Shown here: positions 46,693-55,684 of the stretch, piece by piece
How positions within the stretch are numbered: position 1 is the first letter of the stretch
Layout of the letters: every line of letters begins with the position of its first letter
Assembly (NCBI GenBank): GCA_029263395.1
Contig: JAJCXO010000176.1
Span: 62,001-126,000 of the forward strand
Source of the DNA: Acidobacteriota bacterium
GTDB taxonomy: Bacteria; Acidobacteriota; Thermoanaerobaculia; Multivoradales; J023
DNA: 64,000 nt
Direction of reading: 5' to 3'
Notes under the pieces: model-generated
Databases searched by the model: none
What the model was told of the DNA's origin: nothing
Seen by the model: the letters and a program-made list of their open reading frames with translations, nothing else
Program-made: the position numbers and the translations under genes

Positions 46693-47343
46693 AAGCGCGG
46701 GGTGTCCCCACGCCAAGCTCATTGCCTTCACCGAACGGTCATCGTGCCGAGTTGCTCGGGCGGCTCCAAGGCCGAGAATCGCGAGCTCGTTGACCGATCG
46801 TCGCCTCCATTTTGGTCTCTACTCTCACTGTTGAGGAGCGGACCGGCACCTTCCCGATGGGGCTCCTCATCGTTGAGAATCACATTTCCAGAAGCTCGGG
46901 ATGTTCCTGAACGGTGAGGGAGTCAACCGGAGTTGCCTGGAACCCTTTCCTCACGGTGAGGCGAGCGACCTGAGTGTCTCGGAAGTCCTTCTTCGCCGTC
47001 AGGCAAGCGACCTGAGTGTCTCGCTTCGCCGCCTTCACCGTTGAGGAGGAGGCTGGCGTCTTCCTGAGAAGGCTCTTCATCGTTGGGTACCATATTTCCA
47101 GGAGTTTCCCATGCTCCTGAACGATGAGGCCGGCCAGTGGAGTTCCTCTGGACCCTTTCCTAACGGTGAGGGAAGCGACCGGAGTGTCTCGGAAGCCTTT
47201 CATTTCCGTAAGGCGAGCGACCTGAGTGTCTCGGTTCGTCGTCCTCAGCGGTGAAGAGGGCTTCGGCGTTCCGTCTGGTTGCCTTCTTCATCGTTGAGTA
47301 GCATAGAGATGCGTTCTAAACACGTGTTATTCATCGTTGAGCA
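46645..47343. repeat. ~42-bp tandem array with 210-bp higher-order period
   Basis: A conserved core like CGTTGAGG or ACGGTGAGG recurs every 41-43 bp from about 46791 to 47338, at 46832, 46874, 46915, 46957, 46999, 47042, 47084, 47125, 47167, 47209, 47252, 47295 and 47338; more degenerate cores reach back to 46650. Five unit types (A-E) repeat in the same order: A-B-C-D-E at 46871-47080 and again at 47081-47291, a 210-bp super-repeat. Types C and D share AGCGACCTGAGTGTCTCG. The minus strand is open for 107 codons (46880-47203) as 14-residue repeats (LTVRKGF-like), but without a convincing start. Not CRISPR: there are no identical repeats with unique spacers. Confidence 0.85.
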
Positions 47344-47623
47344 GCATAGCTTGTGGCTCTGTTTCCGGGCTCCCGCACCGGGCTAGCCGCTGGGCCTGAC
47401 GCCCATTGTCAAGGCGATCAGGACCGCCAAAGGCCGAGTCGAGCGCCAACACATGTTCGAGTGATTCGTCGAACACTCGTCGGAAGGTGATGCGACGGGC
47501 CAGGCGTTGGCCACATTGGGAGCAGAAGGGCCCCGGGGTTGGCGCCTTGCAATTGGCGCACTGCGTTTCTGTCTGCAGTTCGGTGGGATGCTCAGGACTG
47601 GAAAGGGATGTCGAGGTGCTCAT
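47327..47623 (-). pseudogene. Truncated DUF3667 protein gene
   Basis: The ATG at 47623 has GGAG upstream. Residues about 20-60 (CANCKAPTPGPFCSQCGQRLARRITFRRVFDESLEHVLALD) match, in two zinc-ribbon CxxC pairs and the following helix, the N-terminus of DUF3667 membrane proteins. The usual membrane domain of some 200 residues is missing: after residue 60 the frame continues for about 38 unrelated residues and stops inside the last unit of the tandem array. It looks like a gene whose 3' part was lost or replaced next to the array. It could still make a 98-residue zinc-ribbon peptide. Confidence 0.6.
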
Positions 47624-47767
47624 CTGAGACGCTCCGAGCTGCGGTGTGGGTTGAGCGGTTGCATTGCCGAGCTTATCGCCTCTCAGGAAAGACGGTTCGA
47701 GCGCCTCTACGGCTGAGCGGTTAAGATCCTTCGACTGTCCAGAGGAACTATCCGGAGGACACTGCTT

Positions 47768-49123
47768 TTGCAATCGACATTCTGGCCCATTGCCACCGTC
47801 ACCGTAGGCACCTTGCTTGTCGGGCTCGGTTTATTTGCCGATCATCTCGGAATTGGCCAACCCGGTTTTGGGGAGCGTCAAACAGTCCTCTTTGTTGTGG
47901 GCTTGTTCTGCCTTCTAGCAGGATTGTTGGCTTTTCGTCGATCGTCGGCGTCGTCGGCAAACGAGGGGACTTGGTTCGACCATATGCACCGTGGCTATGT
48001 TGGTTTCGCGGTGCTGCTGCTCAACACGCTGTTGCTCGTTATCGTCCTCAATGGGGCGCTGTGGCTCGGTTTCGCCGTCACTGATCGCTTGGGCTGGACG
48101 GTTGCTGAGCCCGAGAGTGAAGGGCTCGTCAGCGTGCTCGCCATTTTGCGGGTTACCCGTCTCGCCGCCTTCTGGACCAACTTGGAGCAGGATTCTCCCC
48201 TCAGCCTGAGCGACGATGAACTCGCCAGCATTTACCCTGGCTGGACTCGGGAGGATGTTGCCTACCTGCTACGCGAATCTCGGGGGCGCAAGCTCGGTTA
48301 TGAACCTTTTTCACAATTTGGCGAGCAGGCTTACACCGGCCGTTACGTCAACGTGTCCGAGCACGGTTTCCGCATTGCACCACGCCGAGACGAATGGCCG
48401 ATGCTGCCGGATATGCTCAACGTATGGGTTTTCGGTGGCTCGACCACCTTTGGCTATGGCCTGCCCGACGCCGAGACTATTCCCGCCCACCTAGCGGCGG
48501 AACTGGCCCCCAACGTTGCGGTTTACAACTTTGGCCAGGGCTACTTCTACTCCTCTCAAGAGCTTGCCCTGTTCTACCGCCTGTTGGTCAGCACAGAGGT
48601 TCTGCCTGAATTCGTCATTTTCATTGATGGCATCAACGAGTCGATGGCGGAGCCGTTCTACAGCGAAGCCTTACGTACCATGGTCCGCGCTCCCTACCAG
48701 GCGCCTTACGCTCGGGTCCAACCCAGGCCCTTGGCGGATGGCGATCAGGTGTTCGAGCGTTATCTGAAAAACCAGAGCCTGATCCGCTCTTGGTGCGAGC
48801 CCCGCAACATCCGTCCGATCTTCGTTTGGCAACCCAGCCCGGCCTGGCAGTATGACCTGGCGCATCATCTCTTCCCGAGTGACGACTTCCAACCCCGGGA
48901 TGTCCGTGGCCAGCACCTCGGTCAGTCGTCGCACTACGCCAGTATGGCGAGGAAACTCGAGGCCACCCAGTTGGGAGCATCACCCAACTTCCTCGACCTA
49001 TCGGGCATCCAGGCCGACGTCGAGAAGCCGCTTTACGTCGACCATGTGCATTACACCGCCGAGATGTCGCGAACAATCGCCGAGCGGATCAGCGAGCGTG
49101 TGACGGAGCTGTCGAGTAATTGA
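47768..49123 (+). CDS. Membrane-anchored SGNH/GDSL hydrolase-like protein
   Basis: A 451-residue protein beginning at a TTG with GGAGG 9 nt upstream. Three N-terminal membrane segments (IATVTVGTLLVGLGLFA, QTVLFVVGLFCLLAGLLAF, GFAVLLLNTLLLVIVLNGAL) are followed by a periplasmic domain. There VFGGSTTFGYGL is block I (catalytic Ser), NFGQGYFYSSQE block II (Gly), IFIDGINES block III (Asn) and VDHVHYT block V (Asp/His) of SGNH hydrolases. The family includes O-acetyl esterases and acyl hydrolases of envelope polysaccharides. The substrate is not shown by its neighbours. Confidence 0.8.
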   Translation: MQSTFWPIATVTVGTLLVGLGLFADHLGIGQPGFGERQTVLFVVGLFCLLAGLLAFRRSSASSANEGTWFDHMHRGYVGFAVLLLNTLLLVIVLNGALWLGFAVTDRLGWTVAEPESEGLVSVLAILRVTRLAAFWTNLEQDSPLSLSDDELASIYPGWTREDVAYLLRESRGRKLGYEPFSQFGEQAYTGRYVNVSEHGFRIAPRRDEWPMLPDMLNVWVFGGSTTFGYGLPDAETIPAHLAAELAPNVAVYNFGQGYFYSSQELALFYRLLVSTEVLPEFVIFIDGINESMAEPFYSEALRTMVRAPYQAPYARVQPRPLADGDQVFERYLKNQSLIRSWCEPRNIRPIFVWQPSPAWQYDLAHHLFPSDDFQPRDVRGQHLGQSSHYASMARKLEATQLGASPNFLDLSGIQADVEKPLYVDHVHYTAEMSRTIAERISERVTELSSN

Positions 49124-49138
49124 AGAGCGCTCGCCGCA

Positions 49139-52100
49139 TCAACCCGGCACTTCGATCGTCTCGGCCGGCTGCTGCGTTGGAGGAGCCGGTTGCTCGCCCT
49201 TGAGAGTCGCCGAGCCGGACCACACCCGCCGCATCCAATGGGCCACACCTTCGAAGAAGAGATTCACCGACGGTAGAGCAATGAGGGTGAGAACAGCGGA
49301 GGAGATCAGCCCACCCATGACGGTGATCGCCAGTGGGTAGTAGAACAAGCCACCGACGCGGGAGCCACCCAGGGCCAACGGTGCGAGGCCAATGATGGTG
49401 GTGAAGGCCGTCATCAAAATGGCGCGCATACGATCGCGGCCGGCTTGCAGGATCGCTGCTTCGGTGCCCATGCCGGCTTTGCGCAGCTGGTTCATGTGAT
49501 CGAGCAGTACGATGCCGTTGTTGACCACAATACCCATCAGGATCAACAACCCGATCTGGGACATCATGTTGAACGGCGTGCCGGTCGCGGCGAGCAGCCA
49601 GGCAGCACCGGGCAGAGCGAAGAAAATCGCCGACAGGATGGCAAACGGCTGGGCGAGGGACTCGAAGAGGGAAGCCATCACCAGGTACACCAGGATCAGG
49701 GCGAGCAGGAAGTTGACACCCATCTGTTGACCTTGAGTGTCTTGCTCGAGAATCCGTTGATTCCAAGACCAGGAGTAGCCGCCGGGCATGTTGAAGTTGT
49801 CCATGAGCCCGGCGATCTCTTCGCGTACGTCGTCCCAGTCTTCACCTTCGTAGGTTGCGCGGATGGCAACCCGCACCTTGCGATTCTCGCGGTCGATCTC
49901 CTCCGGCTTGTCGACCACATTGAAACTGGCGATGTCACCGAGGGTGACCGGCAGGCCTTCGACGTCACGGAAGGGGATGTTCTTGAGGTCGGCGAGGTCT
50001 TGACGATCTTGCAGACGTAGGCCGAGCCAGGTGTCGACTTCGCGATCACCGTCGTTGAAGCGCGGCAGACGGAAACTGCCGAGAGTGAAGGAAAACGTGT
50101 CCGCAACTTCCTGGGCGGTCAAGTTGAGTCGGGCGGCCTTCTCGCGGTCGATCGATACTTGGATCTCTTTGCGGCTGCGGCCGAGGGTTGAGGTAATGTC
50201 CTCGATACCGTCGATGGTTTCGAGCCGGCGCTGGGTCTCGTCAGCCAGCTTCGCCAGTATCCCCGAGTCTTGGCCGAAGATGTTGACTGCGAAGTAGGTG
50301 GAGCCGCCGCCGGAGTCGGCGTCCTCGTAAAACGCGAGCTCGACGCCGGGAATCTCCGGCAAGGCCTCGCGGATCTTGGCCCGTAGTGCCTTGACCTCTT
50401 TGGCGTCCATGTCTTTGCGTGCCAAGGTGAAGGTGGTGCCGGCATCATTGGAGGTGTAAAAGCTGTAAAGCGACGCGGTCTCGAACTCCGCTAGCCGTGG
50501 GTAGACCGCCGCCTCGACCTGGTCGACGATGTCTTCGGATTCGGATTTGTAGGTGAAGTCGGCAAATTCGTAGTCGAGGTAGAGGCGTTCGTTGACGGTG
50601 CCGGAGAATTGGCTCATCTCGACCCACTCCGCAATGAACGGCAAGAAGCCCACCGGCATCACTACCAGCAGTAGTAGCGCGGCGGTCGACCATTTGTGTC
50701 GCAGGGTCCAGGCCAGCAGTTTGACGTAGCGGTCCTCGAGCCCGGTGATGAGCGGGATCGGCTTCGACTTGCCGGCGGGCAAGAAGCGGGCGGTCATCAG
50801 CGGGATCAAGGTTAGCGACGAGAACAACGAGCACACCAGAGACAAGGCGATGGCGATGCCAACTTCGCCGAGCCAAGTGGTGAGCTCCGACTTGCTACCG
50901 ACAATCAACGGCAAGAAGACGATCAACGAGGTTGCGGTCGAGGCGACCACCGCCATCGAGACGTTGTGGGCGCCAGCGAGGGCAGCCTTGCGGGGATCTG
51001 GCTCCTCGCGCCGCTTGCGATCGATCGCCTCCAGCACCACGATGGCGTTGTCGACCAACATGCCGACCCCCAGCATCAGCCCCATCATCGACAGCACGTT
51101 GAGAGTTTTGCCGAGGAAGAAGATCACGCCGCAGGCCGCGATGATCGAGAACGGGATCGACAGCGAGACGATGAGGGTGGCCCCGAAACGCCGCAAGAAG
51201 AAATACAGCACCAGGATGGCAAACAATGCGCCGACCGCACCGGCTCGGGTAAGGCCGTTCAAGGCGCTTTCAATCTGGTCGGCCTGGTTGTCCCACACGA
51301 ACAGACTCACACCCTCGAGCAGGGGATCATTGGCAATGTCGTTTTCGATTACCGCCATCACCGCATGGACTACCTCTACGGTGTTGGCGGTGGATTCTTT
51401 GAAGACGGTGAGGGCGATAGCGTCTTTCAGGTTGAGGTGGCGACCGTAACGGATCGGTGGTTCTTCGTAGGAGATCTCAGCAACGTCCCCGAGCCGTAAG
51501 CCGCGCTCGTTGATCACCACTTCCCGCAACTCTTGGACCGACTCGAAGGATCCCAGGGCGCGAGCGGTGTAGCGCAGTCCACCGTCGTCCACTTGACCAA
51601 GGACCAGATTTGCCGATGCGCCCTGCAGCAGATTGATCAGCTGGCTAACGTCGATGCTGTGTTCCTTGATCTTGTCGAGGACCAGCTCGACGAAGATCTC
51701 CCGTGGCTCGACGCCATCGAGGTCCACTCGTGCAACTCCCGGCAAGCGGCGAATACGGTTGAGTACCCGCGCCTCGAGCAACTGATAGTTCTCCGACAGA
51801 TCGACACTCTCCGCCGACAGCCGGGCTTCGACCACCGGGATGTCGGTGCTGTTGAACGAGTAGATCAAGACCTCGCCGATCTCATCGGGCAGCTCTGGCT
51901 TGACCTGGTCCATCTTCTCCGACACCTGCATGCGCAGAATGTCGAGATCGTAGCCCCAATCGAACCGCATGAAGACCGAGGCACCGTCGGCGTTAGATTC
52001 CGACGTCAGCCGTTTGATCCCCGAAAGGGTCGCCAGGGTTTCCTCGACCGGCTTGGTGATCTCGCGTTCGACCTGGGTCGGGTTGGTGTTGTTGAACGGG

Positions 52101-52246
52101 ATCTCGACGGCGATGAACGGGAAGTCGACCTCCGGCAGGAAGGCAACCTGCAGCCGAGTGAGCGCAATACCGCCGAACAGCAGCACGCTGAGTAGCAGCA
52201 TGGCGGTGGTGATCGGACGGCGAACAGCAAGCGATGGGAGACTCAT
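49139..52246 (-). CDS. RND efflux permease (HAE1-type), second of two
   Basis: A 1035-residue inner-membrane transporter with the typical 12-segment RND layout: an N-terminal helix (PITTAMLLLSVLLFGGIALTRL), a first large periplasmic loop, the SLSIPFSIIAACGVIFFLGKTLNVLSMMGLMLGVGMLVDNAIVVLEAI block with the Asp pair used for proton transfer, and the matching C-terminal half (ILMGIVVNNGIVLLDHMNQLRKAG). It is the second permease of an operon that also contains the adaptor; the 63-bp gap from the first permease holds a small hairpin (CCCCCTTTGGACATGGGGG region). Substrate unknown. Confidence 0.93.
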   Translation of the reverse strand: MSLPSLAVRRPITTAMLLLSVLLFGGIALTRLQVAFLPEVDFPFIAVEIPFNNTNPTQVEREITKPVEETLATLSGIKRLTSESNADGASVFMRFDWGYDLDILRMQVSEKMDQVKPELPDEIGEVLIYSFNSTDIPVVEARLSAESVDLSENYQLLEARVLNRIRRLPGVARVDLDGVEPREIFVELVLDKIKEHSIDVSQLINLLQGASANLVLGQVDDGGLRYTARALGSFESVQELREVVINERGLRLGDVAEISYEEPPIRYGRHLNLKDAIALTVFKESTANTVEVVHAVMAVIENDIANDPLLEGVSLFVWDNQADQIESALNGLTRAGAVGALFAILVLYFFLRRFGATLIVSLSIPFSIIAACGVIFFLGKTLNVLSMMGLMLGVGMLVDNAIVVLEAIDRKRREEPDPRKAALAGAHNVSMAVVASTATSLIVFLPLIVGSKSELTTWLGEVGIAIALSLVCSLFSSLTLIPLMTARFLPAGKSKPIPLITGLEDRYVKLLAWTLRHKWSTAALLLLVVMPVGFLPFIAEWVEMSQFSGTVNERLYLDYEFADFTYKSESEDIVDQVEAAVYPRLAEFETASLYSFYTSNDAGTTFTLARKDMDAKEVKALRAKIREALPEIPGVELAFYEDADSGGGSTYFAVNIFGQDSGILAKLADETQRRLETIDGIEDITSTLGRSRKEIQVSIDREKAARLNLTAQEVADTFSFTLGSFRLPRFNDGDREVDTWLGLRLQDRQDLADLKNIPFRDVEGLPVTLGDIASFNVVDKPEEIDRENRKVRVAIRATYEGEDWDDVREEIAGLMDNFNMPGGYSWSWNQRILEQDTQGQQMGVNFLLALILVYLVMASLFESLAQPFAILSAIFFALPGAAWLLAATGTPFNMMSQIGLLILMGIVVNNGIVLLDHMNQLRKAGMGTEAAILQAGRDRMRAILMTAFTTIIGLAPLALGGSRVGGLFYYPLAITVMGGLISSAVLTLIALPSVNLFFEGVAHWMRRVWSGSATLKGEQPAPPTQQPAETIEVPG

Positions 52247-52269
52247 GGCACGTTCCTCAGCATCAAATC

Positions 52270-52290
52270 TCCCCCTTTGGACATGGGGGA
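52270..52290. other. Hairpin between the two RND genes
   Basis: A 6-bp stem TCCCCC/GGGGGA around TTTGGACAT, with another GGGGG run just beyond. It lies in the only intergenic space of the operon and may set the relative expression of the two permeases, or may be a REP-like leftover. Confidence 0.4.
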
Positions 52291-52309
52291 TCGAGGGGGT
52301 TCTCCTGCT

Positions 52310-55300
52310 CTATCCCACAGCTTCGGCAGTGCCCAACGTCGACAGCTCGTCAGCGTCAGCCTTCGGCTGGTTGCCGTCTGCTTGAGCGATATCGGCGGGT
52401 AGCAACTTTCGGTCGAGCACTGAGTAGAGCACCGGGATGACGATCAGCGTCAGCACCGTAGCAACCGTCAGGCCACCGATCACGGTGATCGCCAACGGTG
52501 CCCTCAGCTCAGCACCCTCGCCGAGACCAAGAGCCATCGGCAGTAGGCCGAAGATGGTGGTCGCCGAGGTCATCAGGATCGGGCGTAGCCGTCGGATACC
52601 GGCTTCGATCAACGCGTCGCGTTTGGTCATGCCGTGTTCACGACGCAGCCGGTTGACCGCATCGATCAGCACAATGGCATTGTTGACCACGATACCCGCC
52701 AACATCACACTGCCGATCAAGGCGACAACATTGACCGTCTTGCCGGTCAGCGCGAGCGCGCCGATTACACCGATGGCCCCGAGCGGCAGGCTGAAGATGA
52801 TCACGAAGGGATGCAGAAACGATTCGAACTGGGAGGCCATCACCAGATAGACCAGGAAGATAGCCAGCCCGAGAGCCATCAGCAGGGAGCGGATGGACCG
52901 TGCCATCTCTTCCTGCTGCCCACCGACCGCGGCGGTGGCGCTGAGCGGCAAAACTTCGTCCTGAATGATCTGTTCGAGATCGGCGGCAACCGCCCCCATG
53001 TCGCGGCCGGCGAGGTTGCCGGTGATCACCGCGGCGCGCTTCTGGCCGATACGACGGATTTCGCTCGGGCCGCTGGCAAGGGTGATGTCAGCAACAGACT
53101 TGAGTTGGATCGGTACGCTCTGGGCGCGACCGGTGGCGATCTCGCGATCGAGCAGGATACCGGATTGGGTCCGTTCGGTGATGGTGCGGGTGCCACCCAC
53201 CTCGCGTTGACCGATGATCAGGTCGCCGACGTCGTTGATCGAGGCTTGGCCTGCTTCCACCGACCGTACCAGGATGTCGATTTCGCGATCCCCTTGAGTG
53301 AAGCGAGTGGCAACATCGCCTTGCACCTTGTTGCGTACCGTAGCGGCAACCTGTGACAGGTCAAGACCGAGCTGCACCAATCGATGGCGATTGAACGTCA
53401 CCTGGAGCTCTGGGTTGCCGAGCTCAGCGGACGACTTGATGTCGACAACGCCTGGCACTTGGTCGACTTGCTCTTGGAGCTGACTGGCGGCGACGTGCAG
53501 GTCCTCGAGGTTGTCACTGTAGACCTCGACCTCGATCGGCGTGCGGAAGGTGAACATCGACGGCCGTTCGAACTTGAAGTGGGCTTCGGTGGTGCCTTCG
53601 AGCCGCTCACGCAACTGCGCGGCCACTGCCTCCTCGTCGTCGACGGTGGTGCCCGACTTCATGCGTACCTGAATCCTGGCAACGTTTTCACCTTCGGTGC
53701 CGGTATTCGACAACGACAGTCCGGCGCCGCCGGTGATCGACGAGAAGGACTCGACACGATCGTCGTCGGTGAGCACCGCTTGCACATCTTCAATGAACCG
53801 GTCGGTGGCCGGCAGCGGGGTGCCTTCCGGCAGCTCGACTCTAAAGCTGAACTCACCTTGGGAGAGGGCAGGGATCAGATCGAGCCCGAGGGTTGGCACC
53901 AGCCAGAGCGCGCCAGCTAGCGCCAGTAGGGCAGTCGCCAACACGGCGGCGGGAGCTCGCAGAGCGAGTCTCAGGGTTTTTGGATAGGCGGCGGCCAAGG
54001 TACCCATGATCGCATCAAAAACGCGGCCAAAGGGGCGGCTGATCAATGCTAAGAACCAACCGATAGCGCGCAGCGTCGACCGAATCAGAGCCACTAGGAA
54101 TGCCGGTACGCGGACGCCAATGAAGAAACCAACGCGGCGCAGCTGGCCGCGCCACGATGGGTCCGGTGCCGAGTCGATGACTGGAGTTGCCACCACCGAG
54201 GCTGGTTCGCGGCGGCCGGTGACCAGCGCCGCCAACATCGGGATCAAGGTCAACGAAACGGCGAGCGAGGCGATGAGCGAAAACGACACCGTCAGCGCCT
54301 GGTCACGGAAGAGCTGGGCGGCGACACCTTCGAGGAAGATCACCGGTAGGAACACCGCAACCGTCGTCAGGGTCGAAGCGATAACCGCTTGGCCAACTTC
54401 GGAGGCCCCGCGACGTGCTGCCTCGAACGCACTGTCGCCTTGCTCATGCCGTTTGTAGATTGATTCCAGCACGACGATGGCATTGTCCACCAGCATACCG
54501 ACCCCGAGCGCCAAGCCACCGAGGGACATGATGTTGAGCGAGGTGCCGGTGCGATACATCAAGAAGAAGGTGGCGACGATCGACAGTGGAATCGACAGGC
54601 CGATGATCAGTGTCGAGCGTGGATCTTTGAGAAACAACAGCAAGATCAGAATGGCGATCAAACCGCCGATGAGCGCGTTGTTCAGCACCTCTTGGATCGA
54701 CGCCTGAATGAAGTGCGATTGGTCGGTGCCAGAGGCGATCGTGATCCCTTCGGGCAGCTCTTCCTCGATCTTTTCGAGGCGGGAGCGAACCGCTTTGGCT
54801 ACTTGTACGGTGTTGGCGTCACCCTCTTTGTAAAGCGCCAACTCGACCGCCTCTTTGCCACCGAAACGGGTGACGACCTCGCGCTGGCGATGTCCCCGCT
54901 GGACTTCCGCGACATCGGCGAGGGTCACGATGCGGTCGCCAGCACTGAACATCACCGTCTGCAGGATGTCGTCGAGGTTTTCGAACTCGTTACGTGAGCG
55001 CACCAGGTAACGGGCCTCGCGCTCGTAAAGACTGCCACCGGCCTGATTGATGTTCTCTTGCGCCAGGCGGTCGCGGACGACGGCGATATCGAGGCCGAGC
55101 AGGGCCAACTTTCCTTCGTCGACTTGGACTTGGATCTCTTCCTCGAAACCGCCATTGACTTTGATGGCGGCGACACCATCGGTCGACTCGAGATCCTTCT
55201 TCAGCACTTCCTCGCCGAGGTAGCGCAGTTGGTAGAGGTTGTCAGAGCCGCTCAGATAAAGCCGCATGATCGGATCGTTGGCGGGATCGAAGCGCAACAG

Positions 55301-55675
55301 AATCGGCTTGCTCGATTCCCGAGGTAGGGTGACCAGGTCGAGCTTTTGTCGGACGTCGAGTGCCGCAAAGTCCATGTTGCGGCCCCAGTCGAATTCGAGG
55401 GTGACCTGGGACAGGCCCGGGCGAGAGATCGAATTGAGTCGCTGCACGCCGGCGACCACACCAACTGCCTCCTCGATCGGCCGGGTGAGCAGCGCTTCGA
55501 CTTCGGCCGGTGCAGCGCCCTGAAAGCGGCTTTCGATGGTCAGACTAGGATAGGAAATATCGGGCAGCAGGTTGATCGGCAGGCGGGTGAACGCCACCCC
55601 GCCGAACATCGAGACGGCAATCGCCGCCATGGCGACGGTCACCCGACGCTTGAGAGAGAGCTCGATGATTTTCAT
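52310..55675 (-). CDS. RND efflux permease (HAE1-type), first of two
   Basis: A 1121-residue inner-membrane transporter. GGAGG precedes the ATG, 9 nt after the adaptor stop. N-terminal helix VTVAMAAIAVSMFGGVAFTRLPI, then the SIPLSIVATFFLMYRTGTSLNIMSLGGLALGVGMLVDNAIVVLESI block with the conserved Asp residues, and the second-half SVMLAGIVVNNAIVLIDAVNRL block. It is about 80 residues longer than usual because of a central cytosolic insertion around residues 500-580 (RGQLRRVGFFIGVRVPAFL, ISRPFGRVFDAIMGT), which has extra hydrophobic segments. Confidence 0.93.
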   Translation of the reverse strand: MKIIELSLKRRVTVAMAAIAVSMFGGVAFTRLPINLLPDISYPSLTIESRFQGAAPAEVEALLTRPIEEAVGVVAGVQRLNSISRPGLSQVTLEFDWGRNMDFAALDVRQKLDLVTLPRESSKPILLRFDPANDPIMRLYLSGSDNLYQLRYLGEEVLKKDLESTDGVAAIKVNGGFEEEIQVQVDEGKLALLGLDIAVVRDRLAQENINQAGGSLYEREARYLVRSRNEFENLDDILQTVMFSAGDRIVTLADVAEVQRGHRQREVVTRFGGKEAVELALYKEGDANTVQVAKAVRSRLEKIEEELPEGITIASGTDQSHFIQASIQEVLNNALIGGLIAILILLLFLKDPRSTLIIGLSIPLSIVATFFLMYRTGTSLNIMSLGGLALGVGMLVDNAIVVLESIYKRHEQGDSAFEAARRGASEVGQAVIASTLTTVAVFLPVIFLEGVAAQLFRDQALTVSFSLIASLAVSLTLIPMLAALVTGRREPASVVATPVIDSAPDPSWRGQLRRVGFFIGVRVPAFLVALIRSTLRAIGWFLALISRPFGRVFDAIMGTLAAAYPKTLRLALRAPAAVLATALLALAGALWLVPTLGLDLIPALSQGEFSFRVELPEGTPLPATDRFIEDVQAVLTDDDRVESFSSITGGAGLSLSNTGTEGENVARIQVRMKSGTTVDDEEAVAAQLRERLEGTTEAHFKFERPSMFTFRTPIEVEVYSDNLEDLHVAASQLQEQVDQVPGVVDIKSSAELGNPELQVTFNRHRLVQLGLDLSQVAATVRNKVQGDVATRFTQGDREIDILVRSVEAGQASINDVGDLIIGQREVGGTRTITERTQSGILLDREIATGRAQSVPIQLKSVADITLASGPSEIRRIGQKRAAVITGNLAGRDMGAVAADLEQIIQDEVLPLSATAAVGGQQEEMARSIRSLLMALGLAIFLVYLVMASQFESFLHPFVIIFSLPLGAIGVIGALALTGKTVNVVALIGSVMLAGIVVNNAIVLIDAVNRLRREHGMTKRDALIEAGIRRLRPILMTSATTIFGLLPMALGLGEGAELRAPLAITVIGGLTVATVLTLIVIPVLYSVLDRKLLPADIAQADGNQPKADADELSTLGTAEAVG

Positions 55676-55684
55676 GGGACCTCC

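Noticed and set aside
45570-46694. Long antisense frames within the giant repeat gene (also 39483-40595, 42264-43199, 43401-44444)
   Set aside because: They mirror the repeat codon pattern of the sense gene; low-complexity Val/Pro/Ser products without domains.
46880-47203. 107-codon minus-strand frame of 14-residue repeats in the tandem array
   Set aside because: It follows from a 42-bp period without stops; no ribosome site was seen and the array extends beyond the frame. Kept only as a possibility in the array entry.
46645-47343. CRISPR array
   Set aside because: Units are degenerate along their whole length and there are no identical repeats separated by unique spacers; no cas genes.
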